Positions 8,624-20,815 of a DNA stretch of 64,000 bases are shown here, piece by piece; position 1 is the first letter of the stretch, and the number at the start of each line of letters is the position of its first letter. Position numbers and translations under genes: made by a program. The DNA comes from an uncultured Ilumatobacter sp. (GTDB lineage: Bacteria > Actinomycetota > Acidimicrobiia > Acidimicrobiales > Ilumatobacteraceae), in contig CALFRK010000002.1 in NCBI GenBank assembly GCA_937919625.1, positions 21,366 through 85,365 of the forward strand. The letters are read 5' to 3'. The notes under the pieces are model-generated. The model did no database searches, was not told where the DNA came from, and saw nothing but the letters and a program-made list of their open reading frames with translations.

Positions 8624-9613
8624 TCAGACGCGAGACAGCGATGCTGCGTTGCGCAACGTCTCGGCTGCTTGTTCGGGCGGCATTACATTGATCAGTACGC
8701 CCGTGCCACGCTCGAACCCGGCCTGGGTCACCAGCACGGGCCAGACGTGGATGTGCCAGTGATACTCGCCAGTGTGGGCGTGCGGTGCCGTGTGGAATCC
8801 GACGTTGTAAGCCACGTCGCCGATCGCCTTATTGAGGAAGGCGGTGGCGTCGCGCAATGCTCGACCGACCGCCGCCAGAGATTCGTCGTCGGCGTCTTGG
8901 AGATGAAGTTCGTGACGGCGCGGCACGATCAGGAGCTCGAACGGTGAGCCGCTCCAGTAGGGGCACAAGATGGCGACGTCGTCGTTGACGTAGACGACCC
9001 GCTCGCCAGTGGCGATCTCGGCCTCGACCGTGGTGCACAGCAGGCAGCCGCCCGCGAAGCGGGCGAAGGCACGCTCTTCGTCGAGCACCTCACCCGGCAC
9101 GAACGGCAGGCCGAGCAGCTGGCCGTGCGGGTGAGCGATCGAGGCGCCGGCCTCGCGACCGTGATTGACGATCGCCTGCGTGTAGCGGATGTTGGGAATT
9201 CTGGCGTGCTCGATGAAGCGCCGCTTGAGCGTAAGCATGAACTGCGCCGCATCGCGATCGTCGAGTCGGTCGAGCGACAGATCATGGTGGCGCGAGTAGA
9301 CGAACACCTCGTGAATACCGGTGCCCTCGGCCATTACGTGTACCGGGCCGTCGTGGTGCACGGCGAAGCCGTCGTCGCCGTGGAACGCCGGGTACAGGTT
9401 GGGGATCACGCGGACCTCCCAGTCGCCCTCCTCGCCGACCGTTTCGAGCGCCGGCGGTGTGGACTCTTCGTTGCCGGGGCAGAACGGACACGGGCGGTCG
9501 GACTCGAACGCTTGCAGATCGGAGCGTGCCGCGAAATCGGTCGGGCGCTGTGCCCGCTCGGCAACGATGGTGACCCACCGGCCGGTCAGCTGGTTCAACC
9601 GCATCTGGCTCAT
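8624..9613 (-). CDS. galT: Galactose-1-phosphate uridylyltransferase
   Basis: Leloir-pathway enzyme exchanging UMP between UDP-glucose and galactose-1-phosphate. The 329-residue product has the zinc ligands CPFC near residue 45, the catalytic histidine motif AHPHGQL, and a second HIT-like segment EYHWHIHVWP. The ATG at 9613 follows TATCCT by 10 nt on the minus strand. It is the GalT class common in actinobacteria. No galK or galE is in the window. It is followed at 12 bp by the SRPBCC gene. Confidence 0.92.
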   Translation of the reverse strand: MSQMRLNQLTGRWVTIVAERAQRPTDFAARSDLQAFESDRPCPFCPGNEESTPPALETVGEEGDWEVRVIPNLYPAFHGDDGFAVHHDGPVHVMAEGTGIHEVFVYSRHHDLSLDRLDDRDAAQFMLTLKRRFIEHARIPNIRYTQAIVNHGREAGASIAHPHGQLLGLPFVPGEVLDEERAFARFAGGCLLCTTVEAEIATGERVVYVNDDVAILCPYWSGSPFELLIVPRRHELHLQDADDESLAAVGRALRDATAFLNKAIGDVAYNVGFHTAPHAHTGEYHWHIHVWPVLVTQAGFERGTGVLINVMPPEQAAETLRNAASLSRV

Positions 9614-9673
9614 GAGATTTCCCAGGATAGGGCCAGCCACCACAAGAAGTTGACCATTCGCCAGGAGCTGGAA

Positions 9674-10420
9674 TCAGGGTGCCCGGTAGACCGACACGTG
9701 GCGGGCCGAGTCGGCGCCGAACTCGGTGCGCCCGAAGCCTTCCCAGCGCTGTTCCAGCGCCAGTCCAGCGACCGTGGCCATCTCGTCGAGCTCGCTCGGC
9801 GTCGCATACCGGATCGACCACGGACGAAGCCGCACACCACCGGCCTCGGTGATCTCCACGAACTGGCCCTCAGCCAACTGTTGCTCGGCATCGTGACGCG
9901 AGATCGAGAGCACGACCCGGTCGGACTCGAGCGAACGGACGGAGATGTCGTCGCCGTGGCGAGGTGGATGATCGGGAACGAATGCTTCGATCACGAACCG
10001 TCCCCCCGGCGTCAGCCGCGCCGCGACCGCAGCGAAACATGCCGCCTGAGCCTGGTGGGTTCGCAGATTGAAGATCGTGTTGTAGGCGACGAACACCAGG
10101 GCGAACGGACCCTCTGGCAGGTTGTCAACCATGTCGCCGAGCGACGCCTTGACGCGGTGTTCGTGGTCGCGATCGCGGAGCTTGGTGAGCATCGGCTCGC
10201 TGGAGTCGATTCCGAACACCTGGATTGCGTTGGCGTCGTGGTGGTATGCGAGCGGAATCGCCAAACGGCCGGTGCCGACTCCGAGTTCGAGGATCTGACC
10301 ACCACCGCTGAGATCGAGTAGGTCGGCGATCGTTGCGTCGATGTCGGAGATGTCCTTGTACCAGTCGTCGTACACGTCGGCGAAGGCGGCGCCATAGCTG
10401 GTGTCGTCATAGCCCTTCAT
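9674..10420 (-). CDS. Class I SAM-dependent methyltransferase
   Basis: A 248-residue Rossmann-fold methyltransferase. Motif I is ILELGVGTGRLAIPL, followed by an acidic residue after the second strand (VFGIDSSEPML) and a motif III-like GGRFVIEAFVP. The N-terminal AFADVYDDWYKD is typical of small-molecule methyltransferases. The substrate is unknown. It is divergent from iscS, whose leaderless promoter lies in the 86-bp gap. Confidence 0.87.
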   Translation of the reverse strand: MKGYDDTSYGAAFADVYDDWYKDISDIDATIADLLDLSGGGQILELGVGTGRLAIPLAYHHDANAIQVFGIDSSEPMLTKLRDRDHEHRVKASLGDMVDNLPEGPFALVFVAYNTIFNLRTHQAQAACFAAVAARLTPGGRFVIEAFVPDHPPRHGDDISVRSLESDRVVLSISRHDAEQQLAEGQFVEITEAGGVRLRPWSIRYATPSELDEMATVAGLALEQRWEGFGRTEFGADSARHVSVYRAP

Positions 10421-10506
10421 CCGTGCCCCCTTAGTCTGGTCCGGTCGTCTGGTCCGGTCACGGTAGCTGGCGGCCGGGGTCGTGACGCCCGAGATAGCGT
10501 GCGTGC

Positions 10507-11634
10507 GTGGCCATCACCTATCTCGACCATGCTGCTACGACGCCAATGCGTCCGGGCGCGGTCGAGGCGATGCTCCCGTTCTTCTCCGAGCGGTTCGCCA
10601 ACCCGAGTGGTTCGCACCGGTTCGCTCGCGACGCGCGGCGCGCAGTCGATGAGGCGCGTGACCAGGTCGCCGAGGTGCTGGGGGTCTCCCCGGGCGAGGT
10701 CGTGTTCACCGGCTGCGGTACCGAGGCCGACAATACGGCGATTCTCGGTGTCGGCGGGCTCGCCGTATGTGGTGCTGCTGAACACCCAGCCGTACTGCAC
10801 CCGACCGAGCACCGTGGCGGGATCGTCGTAGGTACCGACACAGCGGGGCACATCGATCTCGACCAACTGGCCGACGTACTCTCACCCGATGTGGCGATCG
10901 TCAGCGTGATGGCGGTCAACAATGAGGTCGGCACGATCACCGACCTGGCGGCCGTGTCCCGACTCGTTCGGTCGTTGGCTCCGGGCGCCCTTCTTCACAC
11001 CGATGCCGTACAGGCGGTGTGTTGGCTGGATCTACGCCAGATCGCCCCACTCGTCGATCTCATGTCGTTCAGCGCTCACAAGTTCGGCGGCCCGAAGGGC
11101 GTCGGCGTGCTCACGATCCGAGATGGTGTCAAGCTCGCCCCGTTGATCAGCGGTGGAGGACAAGAGCGCGAACGCCGCAGCGGCACCCACAATGTGGCCG
11201 GCATCGCTGCTCTCACTTCTGCTCTCGTCGAAACCGATCACCAACGGATCAGCGAGAACGCCCGTCTCGCCGGCTTGCGCGATCGATTGATCGACGGACT
11301 GTCTGGTGCGATCGAGGGTGTCGTCGAAACCGTGCAACGCGATCGCAAGACCGCCGGCTCGGCGCATGTCTGCCTCGACGGGATCGAGAGCGAATCGTTG
11401 CTGTTTCTACTGGACCAAGCCGACGTCTGTGCCAGCGCTGCTTCGGCGTGCGCGAGCGGGGCTATGGAGCCGTCGCACGTTCTGGCGGCGATGGGGGTCG
11501 AACACTCGCTGGCGATGGGCGCCTTGCGGATGACGCTCGGCCACACCACAACTGTCGACGACATCGAGCGGGCGATCGACGTGGTTGCCTCCAGTGTGCA
11601 GCACCTGCGGCGGGTCGCGGTTGCTCGACCATGA
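10507..11634 (+). CDS. iscS: Cysteine desulfurase (IscS/NifS type)
   Basis: PLP-dependent enzyme releasing sulfur from cysteine for Fe-S clusters and tRNA thiolation. The 375-residue product shows LDHAATTPM at the N-terminus, FTGCGTEADN, the PLP lysine in SFSAHKFGGPKG, and the mobile catalytic cysteine region SACASGAMEPSHVL. The GTG at 10507 lies 6 nt after TAGCGT (10495-10500), a leaderless start. It is followed 13 bp later by mnmA, the sulfur-accepting tRNA thiolase, as in Mycobacterium (Rv3025c-Rv3024c). Confidence 0.94.
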   Translation: MAITYLDHAATTPMRPGAVEAMLPFFSERFANPSGSHRFARDARRAVDEARDQVAEVLGVSPGEVVFTGCGTEADNTAILGVGGLAVCGAAEHPAVLHPTEHRGGIVVGTDTAGHIDLDQLADVLSPDVAIVSVMAVNNEVGTITDLAAVSRLVRSLAPGALLHTDAVQAVCWLDLRQIAPLVDLMSFSAHKFGGPKGVGVLTIRDGVKLAPLISGGGQERERRSGTHNVAGIAALTSALVETDHQRISENARLAGLRDRLIDGLSGAIEGVVETVQRDRKTAGSAHVCLDGIESESLLFLLDQADVCASAASACASGAMEPSHVLAAMGVEHSLAMGALRMTLGHTTTVDDIERAIDVVASSVQHLRRVAVARP

Positions 11635-11647
11635 TGGTGCACCGATC

Positions 11648-12712
11648 GTGAAGGTGATGCTCGCCATGAGTGGCGGCGTCGACTCGTCCGTGGCGGGGGC
11701 GCTGTTGTTGCGCGCCGGTCACCAAGTCGTCGGAGTCACCATGAAGCTGTGGGGCGGCGACAGCGACACGGGGTGTTGCAGCGTAAGCGACGTCGATGAC
11801 GCTCGTCGCGTCGCCCAGCAGCTGGATATCGATCATCTTGTGTTCAACTTCGGTGACGACTTCAACGCTCATGTCGTCGAACCGTATGTGCGCGACCATG
11901 CTCTTGGCGTCACACCAAATCCGTGTATCGAGTGCAATCGGCACGTCAAGTTCGATCGCCTGTTGGTGCGCGCCGACCAGCTCGGCTTCGATGCTGTGGC
12001 TACCGGGCACCACGCACGTATCGGTCGGGCCGCAAACGGATCGTTCTCGCTCGAGCGCGGCGCCGACAACGCCAAGGACCAGAGTTATGTCGTGCACATG
12101 CTCGATCAGGCGGCACTTGGGCGCACCCTGTTTCCGGTCGGCGACATCGACAAGACCGAGGTGCGGCGGCTGGCCAGTGAGATGGGCCTGCGCACCGCCT
12201 CCAAGCCCGACAGCCAGGATGTCTGCTTCATCACGTCGACCGGTGGCCGCCAGACATTCCTGGGCGACCGCATCTCGTTCCGCCAGGGACGTGTGGTCGA
12301 TACCTCTGGCTCGGCCCTTGGCAAGGTCGAGGCCGTCGAGATGATCACGATCGGCCAGCGGCGGGGGATCGGCCTGCCTGGTGGGGGGCCCAAGCGTTAT
12401 GTCGTCGATGTCGACGTGCCCAACGGCACGGTGGTGGTGGGCGACGACGATGACCTGTTTCGTACGACAATGGTGGTTGAGCGTGCGACTTGGATCGAGG
12501 CGCCGGTCGACGGCGCGGTGTTGGTGCAATGCAGCGCACATGGGGTGCCGCAACCGGCGACAATCGCCAACGACATCGCCGGCAAGGTTGCCGGAGGCTC
12601 GGTTCGCGTGACGTGGAACGAGCCCCAGCGTCGTATCGCTCCCGGCCAGAGCGTCGTGTTTTACGATCTTGCCGACAAATGTGTGCTGGGCGGCGGTACG
12701 GCGACGCGTTGA
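11648..12712 (+). CDS. mnmA: tRNA-specific 2-thiouridylase
   Basis: MnmA makes 2-thiouridine at position 34 of Lys, Glu and Gln tRNAs using sulfur passed from IscS. The 354-residue protein starts MKVMLAMSGGVDSS, with the PP-loop ATP-binding motif SGGVDSS. The catalytic cysteine lies in NPCIECNRHVKFD and the partner cysteine in SQDVCFI. The GTG at 11648 gives this canonical N-terminus; an ORF extension upstream overlaps iscS and is not conserved in character. It is in an operon with iscS. Confidence 0.94.
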   Translation: MKVMLAMSGGVDSSVAGALLLRAGHQVVGVTMKLWGGDSDTGCCSVSDVDDARRVAQQLDIDHLVFNFGDDFNAHVVEPYVRDHALGVTPNPCIECNRHVKFDRLLVRADQLGFDAVATGHHARIGRAANGSFSLERGADNAKDQSYVVHMLDQAALGRTLFPVGDIDKTEVRRLASEMGLRTASKPDSQDVCFITSTGGRQTFLGDRISFRQGRVVDTSGSALGKVEAVEMITIGQRRGIGLPGGGPKRYVVDVDVPNGTVVVGDDDDLFRTTMVVERATWIEAPVDGAVLVQCSAHGVPQPATIANDIAGKVAGGSVRVTWNEPQRRIAPGQSVVFYDLADKCVLGGGTATR

Positions 12713-12730
12713 GCCGCACCGCCCACAGCC

Positions 12731-13639
12731 TCAGCCCACAGGCAGGCGGCGTCGACCGACGGCGGCCAGAGCGCGACCCGGCCGCGTCGGGCTGACCAGA
12801 CAGGCGGTCAGATGGATCGCTTTGCCACGCGGTTCTCGTGGCGTGGCTGCGAAGATTACCGTCACCGGTTCGGTCGTGGCGATCTCGATCGCGTGGCCGG
12901 CAGCCGGACCAGTGAGGTCGGCCGCTTCCGTATCGACGGGGGCCAGACGCACCGTGGCGATCTCTTGGCGGCGCAGCATCACGGTTTCGGCCAATACGAG
13001 AGGATCATGGATGACGAGCCCGATCGGTACCACCACGAACCATCGGTTCGACAGGCGATGCCAACGTGGCCAAGCCCAAACCGCGGCACTGCCCGCGAAC
13101 GTGGTCAACACGACGCCGAGTACCCAAGAGTGCGCCCCCAGCAACAACGGACCGCTGATTGCCGCAGCGGCGCACACCGACCAACTAACCAGCACGGCGA
13201 GTGTGTAGGCGGCCGGTGGGCGCAGGAGGTGGCGGTCTTCGTCGCCGTAGGCCGATGCCTGCACGAACCCGCGACCGATATCGCTGGAGAATGCGAGCAC
13301 GGTCGACAGCATCGCCACGCCGAGCAAGAGTGCCCCATCGACGGCATCGGCCCCTGCCAACCATGCGACGACTGCGATTGGCACCGAAAGGGGGACCACG
13401 GCGCGAGTGGCGGTAAGGCTGACGACGGCGGGTATTGCCATCGCCGCCACGCCGATCAACCATGCACCGGCGGCCCCCCACGTTGCCACCGACGCGACGA
13501 CGGGGCCGCTCGTTGTGGTCGCTTGTGCGATCGCGTTGCCGCCGAACACGAGCACCGCGACCCACACCAACCGCAGTATCCACGGGAGCAATCCTTCGAC
13601 CGAGCGGGCGTTTGGCACGTCGACAGTCTGGCGTGTCAC
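12731..13639 (-). CDS. Polytopic membrane protein, unknown function
   Basis: Hydrophobic protein of about 302 residues with six to seven membrane spans, for example WILRLVWVAVLVFGGNAIA and a middle segment rich in Ala, Val and Leu. It ends in a soluble domain of about 85 residues. No family recognised. The ORF is open much further upstream (to 13963), but that part is Arg/Pro-rich, overlaps the divergent MetE-like gene and is not credible. The GTG at 13639, or another at 13618, is a more likely start. It separates mnmA from the MetE-like gene. Confidence 0.6.
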   Translation of the reverse strand: MTRQTVDVPNARSVEGLLPWILRLVWVAVLVFGGNAIAQATTTSGPVVASVATWGAAGAWLIGVAAMAIPAVVSLTATRAVVPLSVPIAVVAWLAGADAVDGALLLGVAMLSTVLAFSSDIGRGFVQASAYGDEDRHLLRPPAAYTLAVLVSWSVCAAAAISGPLLLGAHSWVLGVVLTTFAGSAAVWAWPRWHRLSNRWFVVVPIGLVIHDPLVLAETVMLRRQEIATVRLAPVDTEAADLTGPAAGHAIEIATTEPVTVIFAATPREPRGKAIHLTACLVSPTRPGRALAAVGRRRLPVG

Positions 13640-13731
13640 ATCGGGATCCGCAGCCCCGAGCCGCTCCGAAGCAGCGACTGGTCCGGAAGAAATCGTCTCC
13701 GGCGGCGCCGAAGTGTCACCATAGGCAGGGC

Positions 13732-17015
<3,284 letters not shown>

Positions 17016-17031
17016 CTTTGGTTGCAGCGTC

Positions 17032-17721
17032 ATGAAGGTGATCGGGCTATTGGGAGGGATGAGCTGGGAGAGCTCGATCGAGTACGAGCGGATCATCAAC
17101 GAGTGTGTGCGCGCTCGGCTCGGCGGTACCCACTCGGCCGATCTGATCATCCGCAGTTATGACTTCGCTCGCATCGAGGCGCTGCAGGCGTCGGGGAACT
17201 GGGACGCGGCGGGCGATCTGCTCGCCACCGATGCCAAGATGCTGCAAGACGCCGGTGCCGAGATAATCGTGTTGTGCACCAACACCATGCATCTCCTAGC
17301 CGATCGGATCGAGGCGGCGATCGATGTCGAGTTCCTGCACGTGGCGGATGCAGCCGCTCGTGCAGTGCAAGCCGCCGGCGTGCAACGGGTCGCCCTGCTA
17401 GGCACCCGCTACACGATGGAGCACGACTTCTACCGCGGCCGGGTCGAGCGTCATGGCCTCGACGTGATCGTGCCTGACGAACCAGACCGTACAACGGTCC
17501 ACGACGTGATCTATGACGAGCTGGTGCGTGGCGTCGTGGATCCATACTCGAAGCGGCGCTACCTCGACATCATCGACACCCAGATCGGGCGGGGTGCTGA
17601 GGGAGTGATCGCTGGGTGCACAGAGATCGAGCTACTGGTCGGCCCTGACGACATGACGGTGCCCTATTTCCCGACGACCCGCCTGCATGCAGAGGCCGCC
17701 GTTGAGGCGGCCCTGCGTTAG
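17032..17721 (+). CDS. Aspartate/glutamate racemase family protein
   Basis: A 229-residue PLP-independent amino-acid racemase. The N-terminal IGLLGGMSWESS is the YgeA/RacX signature, and the two catalytic cysteines sit in LCTNTMH (about residue 83) and AGCTEIELL (about residue 196). Both are present, so it should be active. Substrate may be Asp, Glu or broader. It starts 16 bp after ligA and may be co-transcribed. Confidence 0.9.
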   Translation: MKVIGLLGGMSWESSIEYERIINECVRARLGGTHSADLIIRSYDFARIEALQASGNWDAAGDLLATDAKMLQDAGAEIIVLCTNTMHLLADRIEAAIDVEFLHVADAAARAVQAAGVQRVALLGTRYTMEHDFYRGRVERHGLDVIVPDEPDRTTVHDVIYDELVRGVVDPYSKRRYLDIIDTQIGRGAEGVIAGCTEIELLVGPDDMTVPYFPTTRLHAEAAVEAALR

Positions 17722-17739
17722 GAAATCACCGAGCGTTGG

Positions 17740-18315
17740 TCAGATGACCTGGAACGTCCAGGTGTAGCTGCGAGCACGCTGGCGGCCCTCGTCGATCTTC
17801 CAATAGATCACCTCGGCCCGGTGCTCGCCCTCGGTGAATTCGGTGATCGCTGCACCTGCACCCGGAGCGAATGTCAATGTGGCATTGCCGGGCGCGAAGA
17901 TCGTCACCGAGGGCAGGTCGATCTGCTCGCCGGGTTTTACCTCGATGCTGCCCAGCTCGTCGACACTGACGGTTTCGATTTCGATCCCGTCGATCACCAG
18001 CACACCCGTGTAGCCCGTTGCGAGGTCGACGAACACGCTGCTCTGGCTCACCACTTGCACCGATTCGGGCACCGGATCGACCTGTTCGATCAGGTCAGGC
18101 AAGTTGGAGCGTTCTTCTCCGGTGATTCCGACCAACACGCCTCGCACGACCAGCGCCAATCCGAGACCGACCAGCAGGCTGACAATCAGCAACGTCTTGT
18201 CGACGCGACGCCCGGGCGCGGCCCCTGCGACCATTGCCTCATCGGCGGCGGGCAGGTTTGCCGTGTCGCCACCGAGTTCGTGTTTGGTGTCCGGATTGGT
18301 CACGCCCACCATCAT
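17740..18315 (-). CDS. Membrane-anchored extracytoplasmic protein, unknown function
   Basis: A 191-residue protein with an N-terminal cytoplasmic stretch of about 40 residues and one membrane span (LLIVSLLVGLGLALVVRGVLV, residues ~42-62). An outside beta-rich domain of about 130 residues follows. The latter has an Ig-like feel (ends in RSYTWTFQVI), but I recognise no named family. It is divergent from the PASTA protein; the 98-bp gap holds the latter's TAGCGT box. A role in envelope processes is only a guess from context. Confidence 0.75.
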   Translation of the reverse strand: MMVGVTNPDTKHELGGDTANLPAADEAMVAGAAPGRRVDKTLLIVSLLVGLGLALVVRGVLVGITGEERSNLPDLIEQVDPVPESVQVVSQSSVFVDLATGYTGVLVIDGIEIETVSVDELGSIEVKPGEQIDLPSVTIFAPGNATLTFAPGAGAAITEFTEGEHRAEVIYWKIDEGRQRARSYTWTFQVI

Positions 18316-18413
18316 GCCGGGCGCGTCACCGGAACCGTCGGCACCTCTGCGGCCAAGTTTGCTGGCGGGGCGTCACCCCGCGGGGGAGGGGCAAGCGATA
18401 GCGTTCGGGCATC

Positions 18414-20618
18414 GTGAGCTCCAGCGTGACACCCCCCGGTGACCCCGTCGACCCCGCTCAGCTGGTCGACACATTGTTTGCTGATCGTTTTCGTGTGCGC
18501 CGGCTCGTGTCCGAAGGCGCCAACACGGCGATCTATGTCGCCGAAGACGAGGAGCACGGGCGCAATGTGACCCTCAAGCTGATCCGCTCAAGTCTGGCAG
18601 CCTCGCCATCGTTCCGAGCCCAGTTCGACGAGTCGATCCGCTCGGTCGCAGCGATGAGCCATCCCAACATCGCCGCCGTTTACGACTGGGGTATGGCCCG
18701 GGTTGGCAATACCTCGACCGCCTATGTGGTGATCGAAGCGCTGACCGGCGGGAGTCTGCGCGACCTGTTCGACCGCGGGCGGCGGCTGTCGCCCTCGCAG
18801 GCGCTGGGGATCGGCCTGGAGGCATGCCGGGGCCTCGACTATGCCCACCGGCGCGGTTTCGTGCACACCGAACTGACCCCTTCCAAGCTGGTGTTCGGCG
18901 ATGATCGCCGTTTGCGCATCATCGACTTTGGCCTCGCCCGTCTGCTTGGCGAGCCGGTGTGGGAGCAACCTGACTCGGTGCCCACCCATGTCGCCTGGTA
19001 TGCCTCGCCCGAGCAGGGCCTGTCCCATTCGGTCGACGGTACGACCGACGTCTATGCGCTCTGTCTGACGCTGCATGAGGCCGTAACCGGCGTGCTTCCG
19101 TTCCGCAACGACTCGACCGTCGCTTCACTGTCGGCGCGTGTGGGCAAGCTGATGCCCGTCTCGGCCGATCTCGGCCCATTGGCGGCCGTGTTCGAGCGGG
19201 CCGGCCGCCCCGCTGCAGACGATCGGGCAACCGCCGCCGAGTTCGGGAAAGAGCTGATGCACGCTGCGTCGAAGCTGCCGCGGCCTGAGCCGTTGCCGTT
19301 GTTGTCGACCGGCCTCTTCGACACCCCCGCCGAGCAGCTCAGGTCTCCCGATGATCCGACCGGCGGCGTATTCCGTCCCGGTGGCGAGGGCACCGCGCCG
19401 GCGCTGGTCGTGATTCCACTCGACGAGCCAGATGCCGATGACTTGGTCGAAGCGATAGACGCGAGCGGTAGCGCCGTCGACGACGCAGCCGGAGAAGACA
19501 TCGATATCGCTGTGCCACAGGTAGGTACCGAGGAACTCGTGATCCTTCCGCTCGACACGGGTATTGGTGCGAATATCCAGCGCAACTCCGTCGCCGTGCC
19601 TGCATCTGAGCAGGAATCCGAGCCCTATCTCTCGTCAGCACCGGCGACCCGCGTGATGCCCACCGTTGGAACTGCCCCCGTCGGGGGGCGGCGCCGCCCC
19701 CGGGGGTTTCCGTGGAAGATTGTCTTGTCGGTGATAGTGCTGGCGGCGCTATCTGTGCTGGGCGTGTTGGCCACGCAACTTTTCCGCACTCCCGTGTATC
19801 GGGTACCCGAACTCGTCGGCGTTCCCGAGGCGGAAGCTCTAAATCTGATCGCTGCCAACGGTTGGGAGATCGCCGTTCAGCGTGAACGTAACGACGTCGT
19901 GCCAATCGTTGGCCAGGTCTGGCGCACGGCACCGCAGGCAGGTATCGATTTGGCCGAGGGTGAACCGTTTCTGATTGTCGTCAGCGACGGTCCGACGTTG
20001 CGCGAGTTGCCGGATTCGACAGGCGTGCTTTTAAGCGAGGCTCAGACCCGCCTCATCGAGCGCGGCCTCGATGTCGAACCGGTCGAACAGTTCGACGAGG
20101 TCGTGACAGATGGTGTAGTGATCTCATGGTCGGTTCCAGGTGACCCAACGCTGTCGACAGGCTCGCTGGTCGAGCCGCACACCAGCATTCGGTTGGTCGT
20201 CTCGCTCGGACCTGCCCCGCGTTCGATTCCGAACGTGGTCGGTGTTCTGCTCGGCGATGCTCGGGTCGAGTTCGATTCATTGGGCCTGGTGCTTACCGAG
20301 GAAGCTCCGCAGTTCAGCGATGAGGTTCCACCCGGACTCGTAATCAGCCAGAATCTCGAGCCTGGCACCGAGGTGGCGCGCGGCGACGACATGTCGGTGA
20401 TCGTGTCGAAGGGCCCCGATCTCGTGGCCTTTCCCGACCTCGGGGCTGCCGCCAATTTCGACGAAGCGGCTGTGCTGCTGAGCCAAGCGGGATTCGGAGC
20501 AGAACTGATCTTTGGCGACGCCCAAGGCGAGGTCCGCGAGTACACGATCGACGGCGGGGTGCCAAAGGTCGGCGACAGCTTCCACCGCGGCACCGTTGTT
20601 CAGTTCAAAGCCCTATAA
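18414..20618 (+). CDS. PASTA-domain Ser/Thr kinase homologue with degenerate catalytic loop
   Basis: A 734-residue PknB-like membrane protein. It has an N-terminal kinase fold (residues ~25-290), an acidic linker, one membrane span (~430-452) and four tandem PASTA repeats (~460-734) that in this family bind muropeptides outside the cell. The ATP-site Lys (K55 in VTLK), the helix-C Glu (E73) and DFG (171-173) are kept. The catalytic loop normally reading HRDxKPxN is HTELTPSK (151-158), so the base Asp is Glu, the Lys is Thr and the Asn is Lys. The Gly-rich loop is also eroded (SEGANTA). I therefore call it a probable pseudokinase. GTG start 9 nt after TAGCGT. Confidence 0.88.
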   Translation: MSSSVTPPGDPVDPAQLVDTLFADRFRVRRLVSEGANTAIYVAEDEEHGRNVTLKLIRSSLAASPSFRAQFDESIRSVAAMSHPNIAAVYDWGMARVGNTSTAYVVIEALTGGSLRDLFDRGRRLSPSQALGIGLEACRGLDYAHRRGFVHTELTPSKLVFGDDRRLRIIDFGLARLLGEPVWEQPDSVPTHVAWYASPEQGLSHSVDGTTDVYALCLTLHEAVTGVLPFRNDSTVASLSARVGKLMPVSADLGPLAAVFERAGRPAADDRATAAEFGKELMHAASKLPRPEPLPLLSTGLFDTPAEQLRSPDDPTGGVFRPGGEGTAPALVVIPLDEPDADDLVEAIDASGSAVDDAAGEDIDIAVPQVGTEELVILPLDTGIGANIQRNSVAVPASEQESEPYLSSAPATRVMPTVGTAPVGGRRRPRGFPWKIVLSVIVLAALSVLGVLATQLFRTPVYRVPELVGVPEAEALNLIAANGWEIAVQRERNDVVPIVGQVWRTAPQAGIDLAEGEPFLIVVSDGPTLRELPDSTGVLLSEAQTRLIERGLDVEPVEQFDEVVTDGVVISWSVPGDPTLSTGSLVEPHTSIRLVVSLGPAPRSIPNVVGVLLGDARVEFDSLGLVLTEEAPQFSDEVPPGLVISQNLEPGTEVARGDDMSVIVSKGPDLVAFPDLGAAANFDEAAVLLSQAGFGAELIFGDAQGEVREYTIDGGVPKVGDSFHRGTVVQFKAL

Positions 20619-20815
20619 ACCCTCGACCCGCCGTTCAGCGAACGCGTGATCTGGTTGCGTAGACAGTGCGCAAGATGTGCACGCGTTGCGGGGTCGTTGC
20701 GCTGGCGACAACGAGCGCTGGCCTTGATAGGGACTTTCGGCTCTGAACGTTTGCTGATCCGGAGGACCACAATATTGCAGGAGCGCAATTCCTTGAGATG
20801 GAATAGGAGCGAGCC

